The notes below the pieces were generated by a model. It did no database searches. It had not been told where the DNA came from and worked only from the letters and a program-made list of their open reading frames with translations. The translations under genes and the position numbers were made by a program. Below are positions 1 to 8,423 of a stretch of DNA of 64,000 nt, one piece after another. This DNA is from Cypionkella sp. GTDB lineage: Bacteria > Pseudomonadota > Alphaproteobacteria > Rhodobacterales > Rhodobacteraceae. How positions within the stretch are numbered: position 1 is the stretch's first letter; each line of letters begins with the position of its first letter. The stretch lies in NCBI RefSeq assembly GCF_030652235.1, contig NZ_JAUSBA010000034.1, positions 186,001 through 250,000 on the forward strand. The letters run 5' to 3'.

Positions 1-560
1 GTGGCCAGCGGGTCGGGCAGTTCAAACTTCTTGATCCCGAGCAGGGTCGATCGTTGCACCCGCACCCCAATCGGCGTCAAAGTGTCCTGCGCTTCGGGCT
101 GCATCGCCGCACCGGGGGCCGCGATGATCAGCACGCCGTCACGGCTCGCGGTGAAGTTCTTCTCTGCCCCTGCGGGCGAGGTTTTACCAAAACAGGCAAT
201 GGCTTGGGCGGTGGCCAGATTGATACCGCGCCGTTCGATCCCCAGCCGCAAGCCCGCCATGCCCGGCGCTTTGCCCTGTGCCAGCAAGGCTTTCAGACCC
301 GCCGCGTCGGAATTGCCGCTGACCCCCAAAATACCCGGATCGGTCCGACCCTGATCATCGGCAACCACCAACTCAACGCGCTGGCCGCCCTCATGGTTCA
401 CCACTGTCACCCGGTCGCCCGCGCCCAAGGCGATCAGCCAAGCGCCACCACCCGGCACCTCAAACTTTTCCAGCCCTGCGCGCGTGCCCAAGGGTTCTGG
501 CGTCACAATCTGGCTGGGGCGCGGTGGACCGGGGCGAACTAACGGGTACGTGTCGAGCAT
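1..560 (-). CDS. tdm: Trimethylamine N-oxide demethylase Tdm, N-terminal part (cut by window edge)
   Basis: The gene starts at the ATG at 560 and runs leftwards off the window, so only about 186 N-terminal residues are visible. They contain the stretch FEVPGGGAWLIALGAGDRV followed by VVNHEGGQ, which resembles the start of a DUF1989 (urea-carboxylase-associated) domain. Known Tdm proteins join a DUF1989-type zinc domain to a C-terminal GcvT-like tetrahydrofolate domain and split TMAO into dimethylamine and formaldehyde in the cytoplasm. The C-terminal half, including the zinc cysteines, lies outside the window. The assignment rests on this partial similarity and on the neighbouring tmm, dmm, mgs and mgd genes, which supply every other step. 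It could instead be another DUF1989/GcvT fusion protein. Confidence 0.7.
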   Translation of the reverse strand, partial: MLDTYPLVRPGPPRPSQIVTPEPLGTRAGLEKFEVPGGGAWLIALGAGDRVTVVNHEGGQRVELVVADDQGRTDPGILGVSGNSDAAGLKALLAQGKAPGMAGLRLGIERRGINLATAQAIACFGKTSPAGAEKNFTASRDGVLIIAAPGAAMQPEAQDTLTPIGVRVQRSTLLGIKKFELPDPLA

Positions 561-587
561 CAGAGCCTCACTTTTGCATACACGGCA

Positions 588-609
588 AATTTGTTTCTTT
601 TGAAGAATA
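588..609. promoter_or_regulatory. Candidate shared operator between tdm and the DMT gene
   Basis: The 14-bp element TTTCTTTTGAAGAA (594-607) contains the inverted repeat TTCTT-TTG-AAGAA. It lies 34-47 bp upstream of tdm and 66-79 bp upstream of the divergent transporter gene. It is a weaker match to the palindrome TTTYCTG-N3-GGRAA seen in front of other methylamine genes in this window. Function as a regulator site is inferred. Confidence 0.35.
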
Positions 610-672
610 TCGCTGCGCGGGATTTGCGCAAGTGATTTACACGGCTAGCATGCCACAAAACCGGAGGGAAAA

Positions 673-1515
673 GTGCAATCACTGATGTTGGGGCTTTTGG
701 CGGCAGTTCTGTGGGGCTTGCATGATTTCACCATCCGCCGTGTGGCGGCACGCACTGACGCGGCAGCGCTCTATCTGGTTGTGCTGGGGTTTGGCGCGGT
801 TTTGTTGGCACCTCTGGCCGCTTCATCGGGCGGATGGCGCGATTTCACACCTGCGCTGCTGGCGTTTTGTGCCTTCACGGGCCTGATCTACGCTTTGGGC
901 GTCTATGCGCTGTATCGCGCTTTCATCATCGGACCCGTGCGGTTGGTGGCACCGATTTGCGGGGCTTTTCCGCTGCTGTCGGTTGGGTTCGCCGTGGCGC
1001 GCGGCCAAGCGGCGGGCCCGGTGGTTTGGCTGGCGTCTTTCGCGGTTTTGGCGGGGATTGCCGTGGTGGCGCAGGGCGAAAACAGCGAGACCAAGGGCAC
1101 TGCCCGTGCGGCGATCCTATGGTCGATCATCGCGGCGCTTGGCTTTGCTGTCAGTTTTGAATTGCTGCATCAGGCCGCCGAGATGGCGGCTGATTTGCCG
1201 GTTACGCTGATTGCCCGCTGTGCGGGCTTCATCGGCGTCTTGCTGTGGGTGATCTTGCAACGCATTGATCTAAAACCTGCTTTGGCAATCTGGCCGACAC
1301 TTTTGATGATGGGGGCTTTGGATGTCGGTGGTATGGTGGCGGTCACCATGGCAGGCGGTTTTGCGCGCCCCGAGTTTGCGTCGGTGGCCTCGTCTTGCTT
1401 TGGATTGGTGACAATTCTGCTGGCGTGGCGGTTTTTGCGTGAACCGCTGACGAGGCTGCAAGCCTTGGGTGCTGGGGTGGTGTTTGCGGGCATCGCCGTG
1501 TTGGGGCTTGTCTGA
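673..1515 (+). CDS. EamA/DMT-family transporter
   Basis: This 280-residue protein is almost entirely hydrophobic and can be drawn as about ten membrane segments in two related halves. That matches the usual length and layout of drug/metabolite transporter (EamA) permeases of the inner membrane. The start is a GTG at 673, chosen because a strong GGAGGG ribosome site ends five bases before it. It is transcribed divergently from tdm and precedes the mgd operon by 85 bp, so it may export or import a compound linked to methylated-amine use. The substrate cannot be read from the sequence; EamA proteins carry many different metabolites. Confidence 0.8.
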   Translation: MQSLMLGLLAAVLWGLHDFTIRRVAARTDAAALYLVVLGFGAVLLAPLAASSGGWRDFTPALLAFCAFTGLIYALGVYALYRAFIIGPVRLVAPICGAFPLLSVGFAVARGQAAGPVVWLASFAVLAGIAVVAQGENSETKGTARAAILWSIIAALGFAVSFELLHQAAEMAADLPVTLIARCAGFIGVLLWVILQRIDLKPALAIWPTLLMMGALDVGGMVAVTMAGGFARPEFASVASSCFGLVTILLAWRFLREPLTRLQALGAGVVFAGIAVLGLV

Positions 1516-1524
1516 AATGAAAGG

Positions 1525-1543
1525 TTGCTTGTCGGGAATGAAA
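1525..1543. promoter_or_regulatory. Candidate shared operator upstream of mgdA
   Basis: TTGCTTGTCGGGAATGAAA lies 58-76 bp before mgdA, just after the DMT transporter stop. Its core CTTG-TCG-GGAA differs by one base from the CCTG-N3-GGAA core found at tmm and APC-permease promoters. The regulatory role is inferred from that recurrence. Confidence 0.35.
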
Positions 1544-1600
1544 GCACAAACTGACGCCGACTGCACCATATTGGAGGCAAGGAAGACATAGGAACACCAC

Positions 1601-2851
1601 ATGCGCTATTCGGGTTTTAGGGTGATTGCCGAGGCTTTGACCGGGCATAAAGGCTGGAAACCGGCGTGGCGCGATCCGGCTCCGCAAGCGTCTTATGACT
1701 ATATCATCGTCGGTGGCGGTGGGCATGGTTTGGCGACTGCCTATTATCTGGCGAAAGAGTTTAAACAGGCACGGATTGCGGTACTGGAAAAGGGTTGGAT
1801 CGGCGGCGGCAATGTCGGGCGCAACACCACGATTGTGCGCTCGAACTATCTGCTCGATGGCAACGAGCCGTTTTACGAATTCTCGATGAAGCTGTGGGAG
1901 GGGTTGGAGCAGGACTTCAACTATAACGCCATGGTCAGCCAGCGCGGCATTATCAATCTATTTCATACAGATGCTCAGCGCGATGCGGCGACCCGGCGCG
2001 GCAATGCGATGATCATGCACGGCGCAGATGCCGAATTGCTAAACAAAGATCAGGTTCGCAAAATGTATCCGTTCCTGAACTTTGAAAACGCCCGCTTTCC
2101 GATCAAGGGTGCGTTGATGCAGCGGCGTGGCGGCACGGTGCGGCATGACGCGGTGGCTTGGGGCTATGCGCGCGGCGCGGACCAGCGGGGCGTCGATATC
2201 ATCCAGAACTGTGAGGTTTTGGGGATGAAGATCGAAAACGGCCGCGTGCTGGGGGTGGAAACCTCGCGTGGGTTCATTGGCGCGAAAAAGATCGGCGTGG
2301 CGGTGGCAGGGTCTTCGTCAAAGGTGATGGCGGGTGCGGGCATGCGCCTGCCGATGGAAAGCCATGTGCTGCAAGCCTTTGTATCCGAAGGGCTAAAGCC
2401 GCTGATCGACGGCGTGATCACCTATGGTGCCGGGCATTTCTATGTCAGCCAATCCGACAAGGGCGGTCTGGTGTTTGGCGGCGACATTGATGGCTATAAT
2501 TCCTACGCGCAACGCGGCAACCTGCCGGTGGTCGAGGATGTCGCCGAAGGGGGCATGTCGCTGATGCCGATGATTGGGCGCGCGCGTCTGCTGCGGATGT
2601 GGGGCGGCATTATGGATATGTCGATGGACGGCTCTCCGATCATCGACAAGACCCATATCGAGGGCCTCTATTTCAACGGGGGGTGGTGCTATGGCGGCTT
2701 CAAGGCCACGCCCGCCAGCGGCTTTGTCTTTGCGCATCTGCTGGCAAAGGATACCCCGCACAGCACCGCCACCGCCTACCGCTTTGATCGTTTTGCCAAG
2801 GGCCTGATGATCGACGAAAAGGGCCAGGGCGCCCAGCCGAATTTGCACTAG
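1601..2851 (+). CDS. mgdA: N-methylglutamate dehydrogenase subunit A (SoxB-like flavoprotein)
   Basis: The protein has 416 residues, the usual size of the beta subunit of heterotetrameric sarcosine oxidases. A Rossmann FAD motif, YDYIIVGGGGHGLATAYYL, is at about residues 32-50. The stretch GGTVRHDAVAWGYARGA (near 177-193) matches the segment in which a histidine, here about His182, carries covalent FMN in sarcosine oxidases. Together with mgdB, mgdC and mgdD it forms one operon in the order B-D-A-G of sarcosine oxidase genes. In this locus, which also holds gmaS and mgsABC, the natural substrate should be N-methylglutamate, oxidised to glutamate with the methyl group released as a C1 unit. 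Sarcosine oxidase activity is the alternative. Confidence 0.85.
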   Translation: MRYSGFRVIAEALTGHKGWKPAWRDPAPQASYDYIIVGGGGHGLATAYYLAKEFKQARIAVLEKGWIGGGNVGRNTTIVRSNYLLDGNEPFYEFSMKLWEGLEQDFNYNAMVSQRGIINLFHTDAQRDAATRRGNAMIMHGADAELLNKDQVRKMYPFLNFENARFPIKGALMQRRGGTVRHDAVAWGYARGADQRGVDIIQNCEVLGMKIENGRVLGVETSRGFIGAKKIGVAVAGSSSKVMAGAGMRLPMESHVLQAFVSEGLKPLIDGVITYGAGHFYVSQSDKGGLVFGGDIDGYNSYAQRGNLPVVEDVAEGGMSLMPMIGRARLLRMWGGIMDMSMDGSPIIDKTHIEGLYFNGGWCYGGFKATPASGFVFAHLLAKDTPHSTATAYRFDRFAKGLMIDEKGQGAQPNLH

Positions 2852-2860
2852 GAGCAGACC

Positions 2861-3148
2861 ATGATCATCAATCACCCTCTGCTTGGCCCGCGCGATTCAC
2901 AAGAGTTTGTCTACCTCGGCGATGCGGCCCTGATCCACCGCCCCGATGGCATGGCTGAAGGTGCGCTGGATAAGTTCATTGATTACACCTACTTGCGCGA
3001 CAACCCCGCCGGGGTGCACCGCGAATTATGGTATCACGAACAAGGCGACCGGTCTTGGCTGGTCGTCACCCGCAACACTGTCAGTCATGAAATCACCGCT
3101 GTAGATTTGGCCCGCGACGTGGCCCGCACAGAAGGCCGCAGCAAATGA
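2861..3148 (+). CDS. mgdB: N-methylglutamate dehydrogenase subunit B (SoxD-like), zinc ligands missing
   Basis: This 95-residue protein matches the size and position of the delta subunit of heterotetrameric sarcosine oxidase, including the conserved LWYHEQGDRSWLVV segment. In characterised delta subunits a zinc is held by two N-terminal cysteines, a histidine and a third cysteine. Here the N-terminus reads MIINHPLLGPRD with no cysteine, and the position of the third cysteine is an aspartate (GDRSW). The whole protein has no cysteine. The structural zinc is therefore predicted to be absent. The stop overlaps the mgdC start by ATGA, indicating translational coupling. Whether this loss is typical of Mgd enzymes needs an alignment. 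Confidence 0.8.
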   Translation: MIINHPLLGPRDSQEFVYLGDAALIHRPDGMAEGALDKFIDYTYLRDNPAGVHRELWYHEQGDRSWLVVTRNTVSHEITAVDLARDVARTEGRSK

Positions 3149-6042
3149 GCCGTATTTCTGGCGGTCAGATCGACCGCAGCAAAACCCTGCGCTTCAGCTT
3201 TGACGGCGTAAATTATACCGGCCATCCCGGTGACACTTTGGCCTCGGCACTGCTTGCCAACAACGTCCGCCTGATGGGGCGCAGCTTCAAATACCACCGC
3301 CCGCGCGGGGTGATCTCGGCAGGCTCGGAAGAACCCAACGCGATTGTCGAGTTGCGCACCGGCGCGCGTCAGGAACCCAACACGCGGGCGACGGTGATCG
3401 AGTTGTTCGACGGCTTGCAAGCCCAAAGCCAAAACCGCTGGCCCAGCCTGAAATTCGACGCGATGGCGATCAATGACCGCCTGTCGCCGTTTTTTGCGGC
3501 GGGCTTTTACTACAAAACCTTCATGTGGCCCGCCGCGTTCTGGGAAAAGATTTACGAACCCATCATCCGCCGCGCCGCAGGGCTTGGCAGCTTGTCGAAA
3601 CAAGACGACCCCGACGACTACGACAAAGGCTTTCTGCACTGCGATCTGCTGATCATCGGCGCGGGCCCCGCTGGCCTGTCCGCCGCCTTGACCGCTGGCA
3701 GGGCAGGCGCGCGAGTGATCTTGGCGGACGAAGATTTCCGCATGGGCGGGCGTCTGAATGCCGAAACGCTGGACGTGGGCGGCGCTGCGGGGGCGGATTG
3801 GGCGATGAACGTGGTGCTGGAACTCAGCACAATGCAAAATGTCCGCCTGATGCCCCGTACCACCGTGCTCGGTGCTTTCGATCACGGCATCTATAGCGCC
3901 GTAGAGCGTGTCTCGGATCACCTCGCAACGCCGCTTCCCGGCAAACCCCGGCAAATTCTGTGGCGCATCTACACCAAGCGCACCATCCTCGCCGCGGGGG
4001 CCACAGAGCGTCCGATTGCGTTTGAAAACAACGACCGTCCCGGCATCATGCTGGCCGGAGCCCTGCGCGCTTATGCCAACCGTTGGGGCGTGGCGGTGGG
4101 CGAAAAGATTGCTGTGTTTACCAACAACGATGATGGCTTGCGCACGGTTTCTGATCTGAAAGCCAAGGGCCTGAACGTCACCTTGATCGACGCGCGTAAA
4201 GGCGACGAAGTCATTGATTCCGCAGGCCGTCTGGGTCTGAAATCTATCACGGTCCGGCGTGGCAACGGCCAAACCGAAACCCTGCAAGTCAGCGCCCTCG
4301 GCGTCTCGGGCGGCTGGAACCCGAATCTCAACATCGCCTCAAACCACCGCGGCCGTCCGATCTGGGATGATCAGATGTGCGCTTTCCTTCCCGCGCCAGA
4401 AAGCATCGCGGGCATGACCTGCGTCGGCGCTGCCGCAGGTGCAATGTCCACCCATGCCGCCCTGACGACGGGGGCCACACATGCGATTGCCGCCCTCGCC
4501 GAGCTTGGCATCGCGGCCACCGCCGACGTGCCAAAGGCCGAAGACGCCCCGCTGAACCTGACCCCCGCGTGGTATGTTCATTCCGGCAAAGGCCGCGCTT
4601 GGGTCGATCAGCAGAACGACGTCACGGTCAAGGATGTGAAACTGGCAAAGCAGGAAGGCTTCGTCTCGGTCGAACATCTGAAACGCTACACCACGCTGGG
4701 AATGGCCACCGACCAAGGCAAAACTGGCAACGTATTGGGCCTTGCGGTGATGGCCGAACTGACCGGAAAAACCATCCCGCAAACCGGCACCACGATCTAC
4801 CGCCCACCCTACACGCCTGTTGCGATGGGCGCACTGGGAGGCCGTGCGCGCGGCCACGATTTCAAACCCACCCGCCAGACCCCCAGCCACAAATGGGCCA
4901 CCGAGCAGGGGGCGATTTTTGTCGAAGTCGGCTATTGGCTGCGCACGCAATGGCTGCCCCGCGCGGGTGAGACCACATGGCGGCAGTCGGTCGACCGCGA
5001 AGTCTTGCAAACCCGCAAATCCGCGGGGATTTGCGATGTGACCACGCTTGGCAAAATCGATATTCAAGGCACCGACGCGGGCCTGTTTCTGGATCGCGTC
5101 TATGCCAACACCTTTGGCACTCTGGCCGTCGGCAAGGTTCGCTACGGGTTGATGCTGCGCGAAGATGGCATGGTGATGGACGATGGCACCACCGCGCGGA
5201 TGGGGCAAAATGAATATGTGATGACCACCACCACCGCCAATGCGGTTCCGGTGTTCCGCCATCTAGAGTACTGCCGTCAGGTTTTGTGGCCTGACCTCGA
5301 TGTGCAACTGATCTCGACCACCGAGGCATGGGCGCAATATTCGGTCGCAGGTCCCAATGCACGGAAATTGCTGGAAAAACTGGTTGACCAAGATATCTCT
5401 GACGCGGCTTTCCCCTATATGGCTTGCGGCAATATCACCGTGCAAGGCACCCGCGCGCGACTGTTCCGCATCAGTTTCTCGGGTGAACGCGCCTATGAAA
5501 TCGCGGTACCGACTCGCTACGGCGATGCGATGATCCGGGGGCTGATCGAGGCTGGGCGTGAATTTGACGCGGTGGTTTACGGCACCGAGGCGCTGGGCGT
5601 GATGCGGGTTGAAAAGGGCCATGTCGCGGGCAACGAGTTGAACGGCCAATCCTCTGCCCTCAATATGGGCCTTGGCAAAATGGTGTCGCGCAAGAAAGAC
5701 AGCATCGGCATGGTTCTCAGCCAACGCGAAGGCATGACTGCGCCGAACGGCTACCGCCTCGTCGGGGTTAAACCCGTAGACCCTGCGCAACCCCTCACCG
5801 CAGGCGCGCATTTTCTCGCCAAAGGGGCAGAAGCCGTGGCGGCGAATGATGGCGGCTGGCTGACCTCGGTGGTCTATTCACCGCATCTGGGCCATTCCAT
5901 CGGCCTCGGCTATCTGAAATCCGGCGATAGTCGCAAAGGCGAACGCATGCGCAGCGTTAATCTGTTGGCGAAAACCGATGTCGAGGTTGAAATCGTCAGC
6001 CCGCATTTCTTTGATCCTGAGGGGGAGCGTCTTCGTGGCTAA
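3145..6042 (+). CDS. mgdC: N-methylglutamate dehydrogenase subunit C (SoxA-like)
   Basis: The 965-residue protein has the three-part layout of the large alpha subunit of sarcosine oxidases. Residues about 10-75 form a ferredoxin-like domain without cluster cysteines (HPGDTLASALLANNV, SFKYHRPRG). A dinucleotide fold follows with LLIIGAGPAGLSAAL at about 168-182. The last 380 residues, from about 585, resemble the GcvT tetrahydrofolate-binding domain, which captures the methyl carbon as methylene-THF. The start overlaps mgdB (ATGA) and the end overlaps mgdD by 8 bp. The role in the N-methylglutamate branch is inferred from the neighbouring gmaS and mgs genes. Confidence 0.85.
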   Translation: MSRISGGQIDRSKTLRFSFDGVNYTGHPGDTLASALLANNVRLMGRSFKYHRPRGVISAGSEEPNAIVELRTGARQEPNTRATVIELFDGLQAQSQNRWPSLKFDAMAINDRLSPFFAAGFYYKTFMWPAAFWEKIYEPIIRRAAGLGSLSKQDDPDDYDKGFLHCDLLIIGAGPAGLSAALTAGRAGARVILADEDFRMGGRLNAETLDVGGAAGADWAMNVVLELSTMQNVRLMPRTTVLGAFDHGIYSAVERVSDHLATPLPGKPRQILWRIYTKRTILAAGATERPIAFENNDRPGIMLAGALRAYANRWGVAVGEKIAVFTNNDDGLRTVSDLKAKGLNVTLIDARKGDEVIDSAGRLGLKSITVRRGNGQTETLQVSALGVSGGWNPNLNIASNHRGRPIWDDQMCAFLPAPESIAGMTCVGAAAGAMSTHAALTTGATHAIAALAELGIAATADVPKAEDAPLNLTPAWYVHSGKGRAWVDQQNDVTVKDVKLAKQEGFVSVEHLKRYTTLGMATDQGKTGNVLGLAVMAELTGKTIPQTGTTIYRPPYTPVAMGALGGRARGHDFKPTRQTPSHKWATEQGAIFVEVGYWLRTQWLPRAGETTWRQSVDREVLQTRKSAGICDVTTLGKIDIQGTDAGLFLDRVYANTFGTLAVGKVRYGLMLREDGMVMDDGTTARMGQNEYVMTTTTANAVPVFRHLEYCRQVLWPDLDVQLISTTEAWAQYSVAGPNARKLLEKLVDQDISDAAFPYMACGNITVQGTRARLFRISFSGERAYEIAVPTRYGDAMIRGLIEAGREFDAVVYGTEALGVMRVEKGHVAGNELNGQSSALNMGLGKMVSRKKDSIGMVLSQREGMTAPNGYRLVGVKPVDPAQPLTAGAHFLAKGAEAVAANDGGWLTSVVYSPHLGHSIGLGYLKSGDSRKGERMRSVNLLAKTDVEVEIVSPHFFDPEGERLRG

Positions 6043-6598
6043 TCCGTTGAAATCCCTCACCCCGTTGGGCCATGATGCGCCGATCACCGAAACCATCGGC
6101 GCAGTCACCATTGCCGAGAATATTGGCACAGCCCTCGCCTCGCTCGCCTCACGGCTTGGCCGGGAAGCCGAAGTGGCAAGTGCTGCAAAAACCGCCAGCA
6201 TCCCGCTGCCCGGACCCGGCTGCGCAGAGTCCGCTACCACTTACGGCGCCATCTGGCTTGGCCCCGAGCAATGGATGGTCGAGGCCCCCTTCGCCACGCA
6301 TGAAGACATCGCCTCCGTCCTCAAACCGATCTTTGGCGAGACCGCTTCGATCACCGAGCAAACCGATGCCTGGGTGCGCTTTGATGTCACCGCGAGCGAC
6401 TTGCCAGCGCTGTTCGAACGCTTGTGCAGTTATGATCTGCGCAAAGCTGGGGCAGGGGCCGCCACCCGCACGGTGATCGACCATCTTGGCTGCTACGTCA
6501 TCGCACGCACGGAAACCGAAGTCTCCATCCTCGGCCCGCGCTCATCTGCTCACAGCCTGCACCACGCGCTGACCACGGCCGCCAAAGCGACGTTTTAG
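6035..6598 (+). CDS. mgdD: N-methylglutamate dehydrogenase subunit D (SoxG-like)
   Basis: This gamma-subunit homologue has 187 residues when started at the GTG at 6035. That start is preferred because GGGGGAG lies about eight bases upstream and the resulting 8-bp overlap with mgdC is typical of coupled operons; a more upstream ATG at 5978 would overlap mgdC by 65 bp. The segment GPEQWMVEAP and the C-terminal GPRSSAHSLHHAL are of the SoxG type, a GcvT-related fold without known catalytic residues. It is the last gene of the mgd operon and is followed by a hairpin at 6632-6652. Confidence 0.8.
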   Translation: MANPLKSLTPLGHDAPITETIGAVTIAENIGTALASLASRLGREAEVASAAKTASIPLPGPGCAESATTYGAIWLGPEQWMVEAPFATHEDIASVLKPIFGETASITEQTDAWVRFDVTASDLPALFERLCSYDLRKAGAGAATRTVIDHLGCYVIARTETEVSILGPRSSAHSLHHALTTAAKATF

Positions 6599-6600
6599 GC

Positions 6601-6652
6601 TTTCACATTGGCTTAAATACTCCACGGGGGTCCGGGGGTGTGAAACCCCCGG
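6601..6652. repeat. Dispersed intergenic repeat with terminator hairpin
   Basis: The copy begins TTTCACATTGGCTTAAATAC and continues into the hairpin CCGGGGG-TGTGAAA-CCCCCGG (6632-6652). It sits between the convergent mgdD and GlxA-type regulator genes and could terminate both. Related copies are at 11089-11175, 22348-22380, 46181-46208 and 49680-49729. Confidence 0.6.
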
Positions 6653-6666
6653 CCTTCGTCCCAAGC

Positions 6667-7677
6667 CTAATCGTTCGGCGGCATCGCCCCCGCCAGCCCC
6701 CGCAGCCCCACCAACCTACGCCGCTCGTCGTTCGGGTTGACCCCAAACGCCTCGGCGTAATGCTTGGTCATCGGGGTGGAGCTGGCATAGCCCACCGATT
6801 GCGCGATCTCGCGGATGCTTTGCGTTGAATACAGCACCCGCTGCCGCGCCTTGCGCAGCCGCATCAGGCGATAGTATTTCAGCGGGCTTTGCCCGGTTGC
6901 CTGTTTGAAACAACGCTCCAGATGCCGCTCTGACATAGCCAAAGCCTCGGCCACGTCGGCGATCTGCAATGGGTCTTCGATGTTCTCGCCAAAAATCGCA
7001 ATCGCCGCGCGCACGGTGTCGGGCAGCAGATCATCGGTGCCACCCTGCTTTTGCACCGGCACCTTCTGCGCCGCATCCTCGGTGCGCACGAACGGGTGCT
7101 GAAACCAGCAGGCCACTTCGGTCATCGTATCGCGCCCCAAGCGTTCCTCGATCAACCGCAGCATCAGATCGAACACCGCCCCCGCACCCGAGGCGGTATA
7201 GCGCCGCCGATCCCGCAAAATCACCGCCTGTGACGCCTGCATCTCGGGGAACTCGGTCTTGAACGCGGCCTCATAGCACCAATGCACCGATACGGTATGC
7301 CGCTCCATCACGCCCGAGCGCACCAGTGGAAAAACCCCGCCGGAAAACCCGCCTAAGACCACGCCAGAGCGATCCAGCCAACGCACCTGTGCATTGCCGC
7401 GCTTGGGGTTTTGAAATTGCGATGTCGGGGCCGAGAGGAAAAACAGATAATCCAACCCCACCGCATCGCCCAAACACACATCCGGATCAAACCGCACCTC
7501 GGCCGATGACCGGATCGGGCTTGCCGCCTCTCCGATCAGCTTCCAGGCGAATTCTTTCCGCCCAGTGATCTCATTGGCGGCCCGTAAAGGTTCGATCGCC
7601 GAGGTTAAACAGGCCATCGGAAAGCCGGGGAACAGCAAAAACCCCAAAGTCGCAGCGGTATCGCGGTGGATGTTCAT
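6667..7677 (-). CDS. GlxA-family transcriptional regulator (DJ-1/PfpI-like domain plus AraC HTH)
   Basis: The 336-residue protein has an N-terminal class-I amidotransferase/DJ-1-like domain (about 8-185, with FLLFPGFPMACLTSAIEPL) and a C-terminal AraC-type double helix-turn-helix (about 228-325, with ALAMSERHLERCFKQATGQS and SIREIAQSVGYASSTPMTKHY). Regulators of this design often activate catabolism of quaternary amines and glycine betaine derivatives in proteobacteria. Placed between mgd and dmm and divergent from an XRE-cupin gene, it is a good candidate activator of the methylamine genes, but no ligand can be inferred. A second protein of this family is at 52253-53260. Confidence 0.85.
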   Translation of the reverse strand: MNIHRDTAATLGFLLFPGFPMACLTSAIEPLRAANEITGRKEFAWKLIGEAASPIRSSAEVRFDPDVCLGDAVGLDYLFFLSAPTSQFQNPKRGNAQVRWLDRSGVVLGGFSGGVFPLVRSGVMERHTVSVHWCYEAAFKTEFPEMQASQAVILRDRRRYTASGAGAVFDLMLRLIEERLGRDTMTEVACWFQHPFVRTEDAAQKVPVQKQGGTDDLLPDTVRAAIAIFGENIEDPLQIADVAEALAMSERHLERCFKQATGQSPLKYYRLMRLRKARQRVLYSTQSIREIAQSVGYASSTPMTKHYAEAFGVNPNDERRRLVGLRGLAGAMPPND

Positions 7678-7685
7678 CCTCGGGG

Positions 7686-7710
7686 ATTTTCTGTTGAGTG
7701 GGATTGTGTT
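7686..7710. promoter_or_regulatory. Candidate operator between the two divergent regulator genes
   Basis: ATTTTCTGTTGAGTGGGATT (7686-7705) contains a perfect left half-site TTTTCTG of the palindrome seen at tmm and dmmD, but the right half is poor. Next to it, TGTTT and AAACA (about 7706-7725) form a separate short inverted repeat. Autoregulation by one of the flanking regulators is inferred. Confidence 0.3.
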
Positions 7711-7758
7711 TCACGGTAGTAAACAAGAGTAACAGTGACCTCAGACAGAGCCGGTTTC

Positions 7759-8418
7759 ATGGACATTGACGCTGAAGAACACAACCTGCCACGCGCGAAG
7801 CCAGCCTTCGACCAAGACCCGCACCGGGTGCGCGAACTATCCGAGCGCAATCTCGAAATGGCGATTGGCCGCTCTGTCCGCGCCTTCCGCCGCGCCCAAG
7901 GCATGACCGTGGCCGATTTGGCAGGCGTCACTGGTCTTTCCATCGGCATGCTGTCCAAGATCGAAAACGGCATCACTTCACCCTCGCTGACCACGCTGCA
8001 AATCCTGTCACATGCGTTTTCCACCCCGGTCACCTCGTTCTTTCGCGGCTTCGAGGAACGCCGAGAGGTGCAGCACGTCAAGGCTGGCGATCACATTGAA
8101 ATCGAGCGGCGCGGCACCCGGGCGGGCCACCAATACCACCTGCTCGGCCATATCGGATCGAACGATTCCGGCGTGCTGGTCGAACCCTACATGATCACCC
8201 TCACCACCGAATCCGACGTGTTCCCGGCCTTCCAGCACGATGGTATCGAGCTTTTGTATATGCTGGAGGGAGAGGTCGAATACCGTCATGGTGATCAGCT
8301 TTTCCATTTGAAACCGGGCGATAGCCTGTTCTTTGACGCAGACGCCCAGCACGGGCCAGAGGTTCTGGTAAAACTTCCGGCCCGCTATCTGTCGGTGATT
8401 TCTTACAAACAGGCGTAG
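7759..8418 (+). CDS. XRE-cupin transcriptional regulator
   Basis: The protein has 219 residues from the ATG at 7759; a GTG at 7735 would add eight residues and cannot be excluded because neither start has a clear ribosome site. Residues about 36-90 form an XRE helix-turn-helix (QGMTVADLAGVTGLSIGMLS, KIENG). Residues about 130-215 form a cupin barrel (GIELLYMLEGEVEYRHGDQL, LKPGDSLFFDADAQHGP) expected to bind a small effector. Proteins of this type commonly control amine and amino-acid catabolism and bind palindromes with TTTCC/GGAAA-like arms. Its position beside the dmm operon makes it the leading candidate for recognising the shared palindrome in this locus. Confidence 0.85.
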   Translation: MDIDAEEHNLPRAKPAFDQDPHRVRELSERNLEMAIGRSVRAFRRAQGMTVADLAGVTGLSIGMLSKIENGITSPSLTTLQILSHAFSTPVTSFFRGFEERREVQHVKAGDHIEIERRGTRAGHQYHLLGHIGSNDSGVLVEPYMITLTTESDVFPAFQHDGIELLYMLEGEVEYRHGDQLFHLKPGDSLFFDADAQHGPEVLVKLPARYLSVISYKQA

Positions 8419-8423
8419 GCAGG

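Noticed and set aside
3085-4287. A 400-codon minus-strand frame opposite mgdC
   Set aside because: The plus strand encodes a full-length SoxA-like protein with recognisable domains; the antisense frame is a GC-composition shadow.
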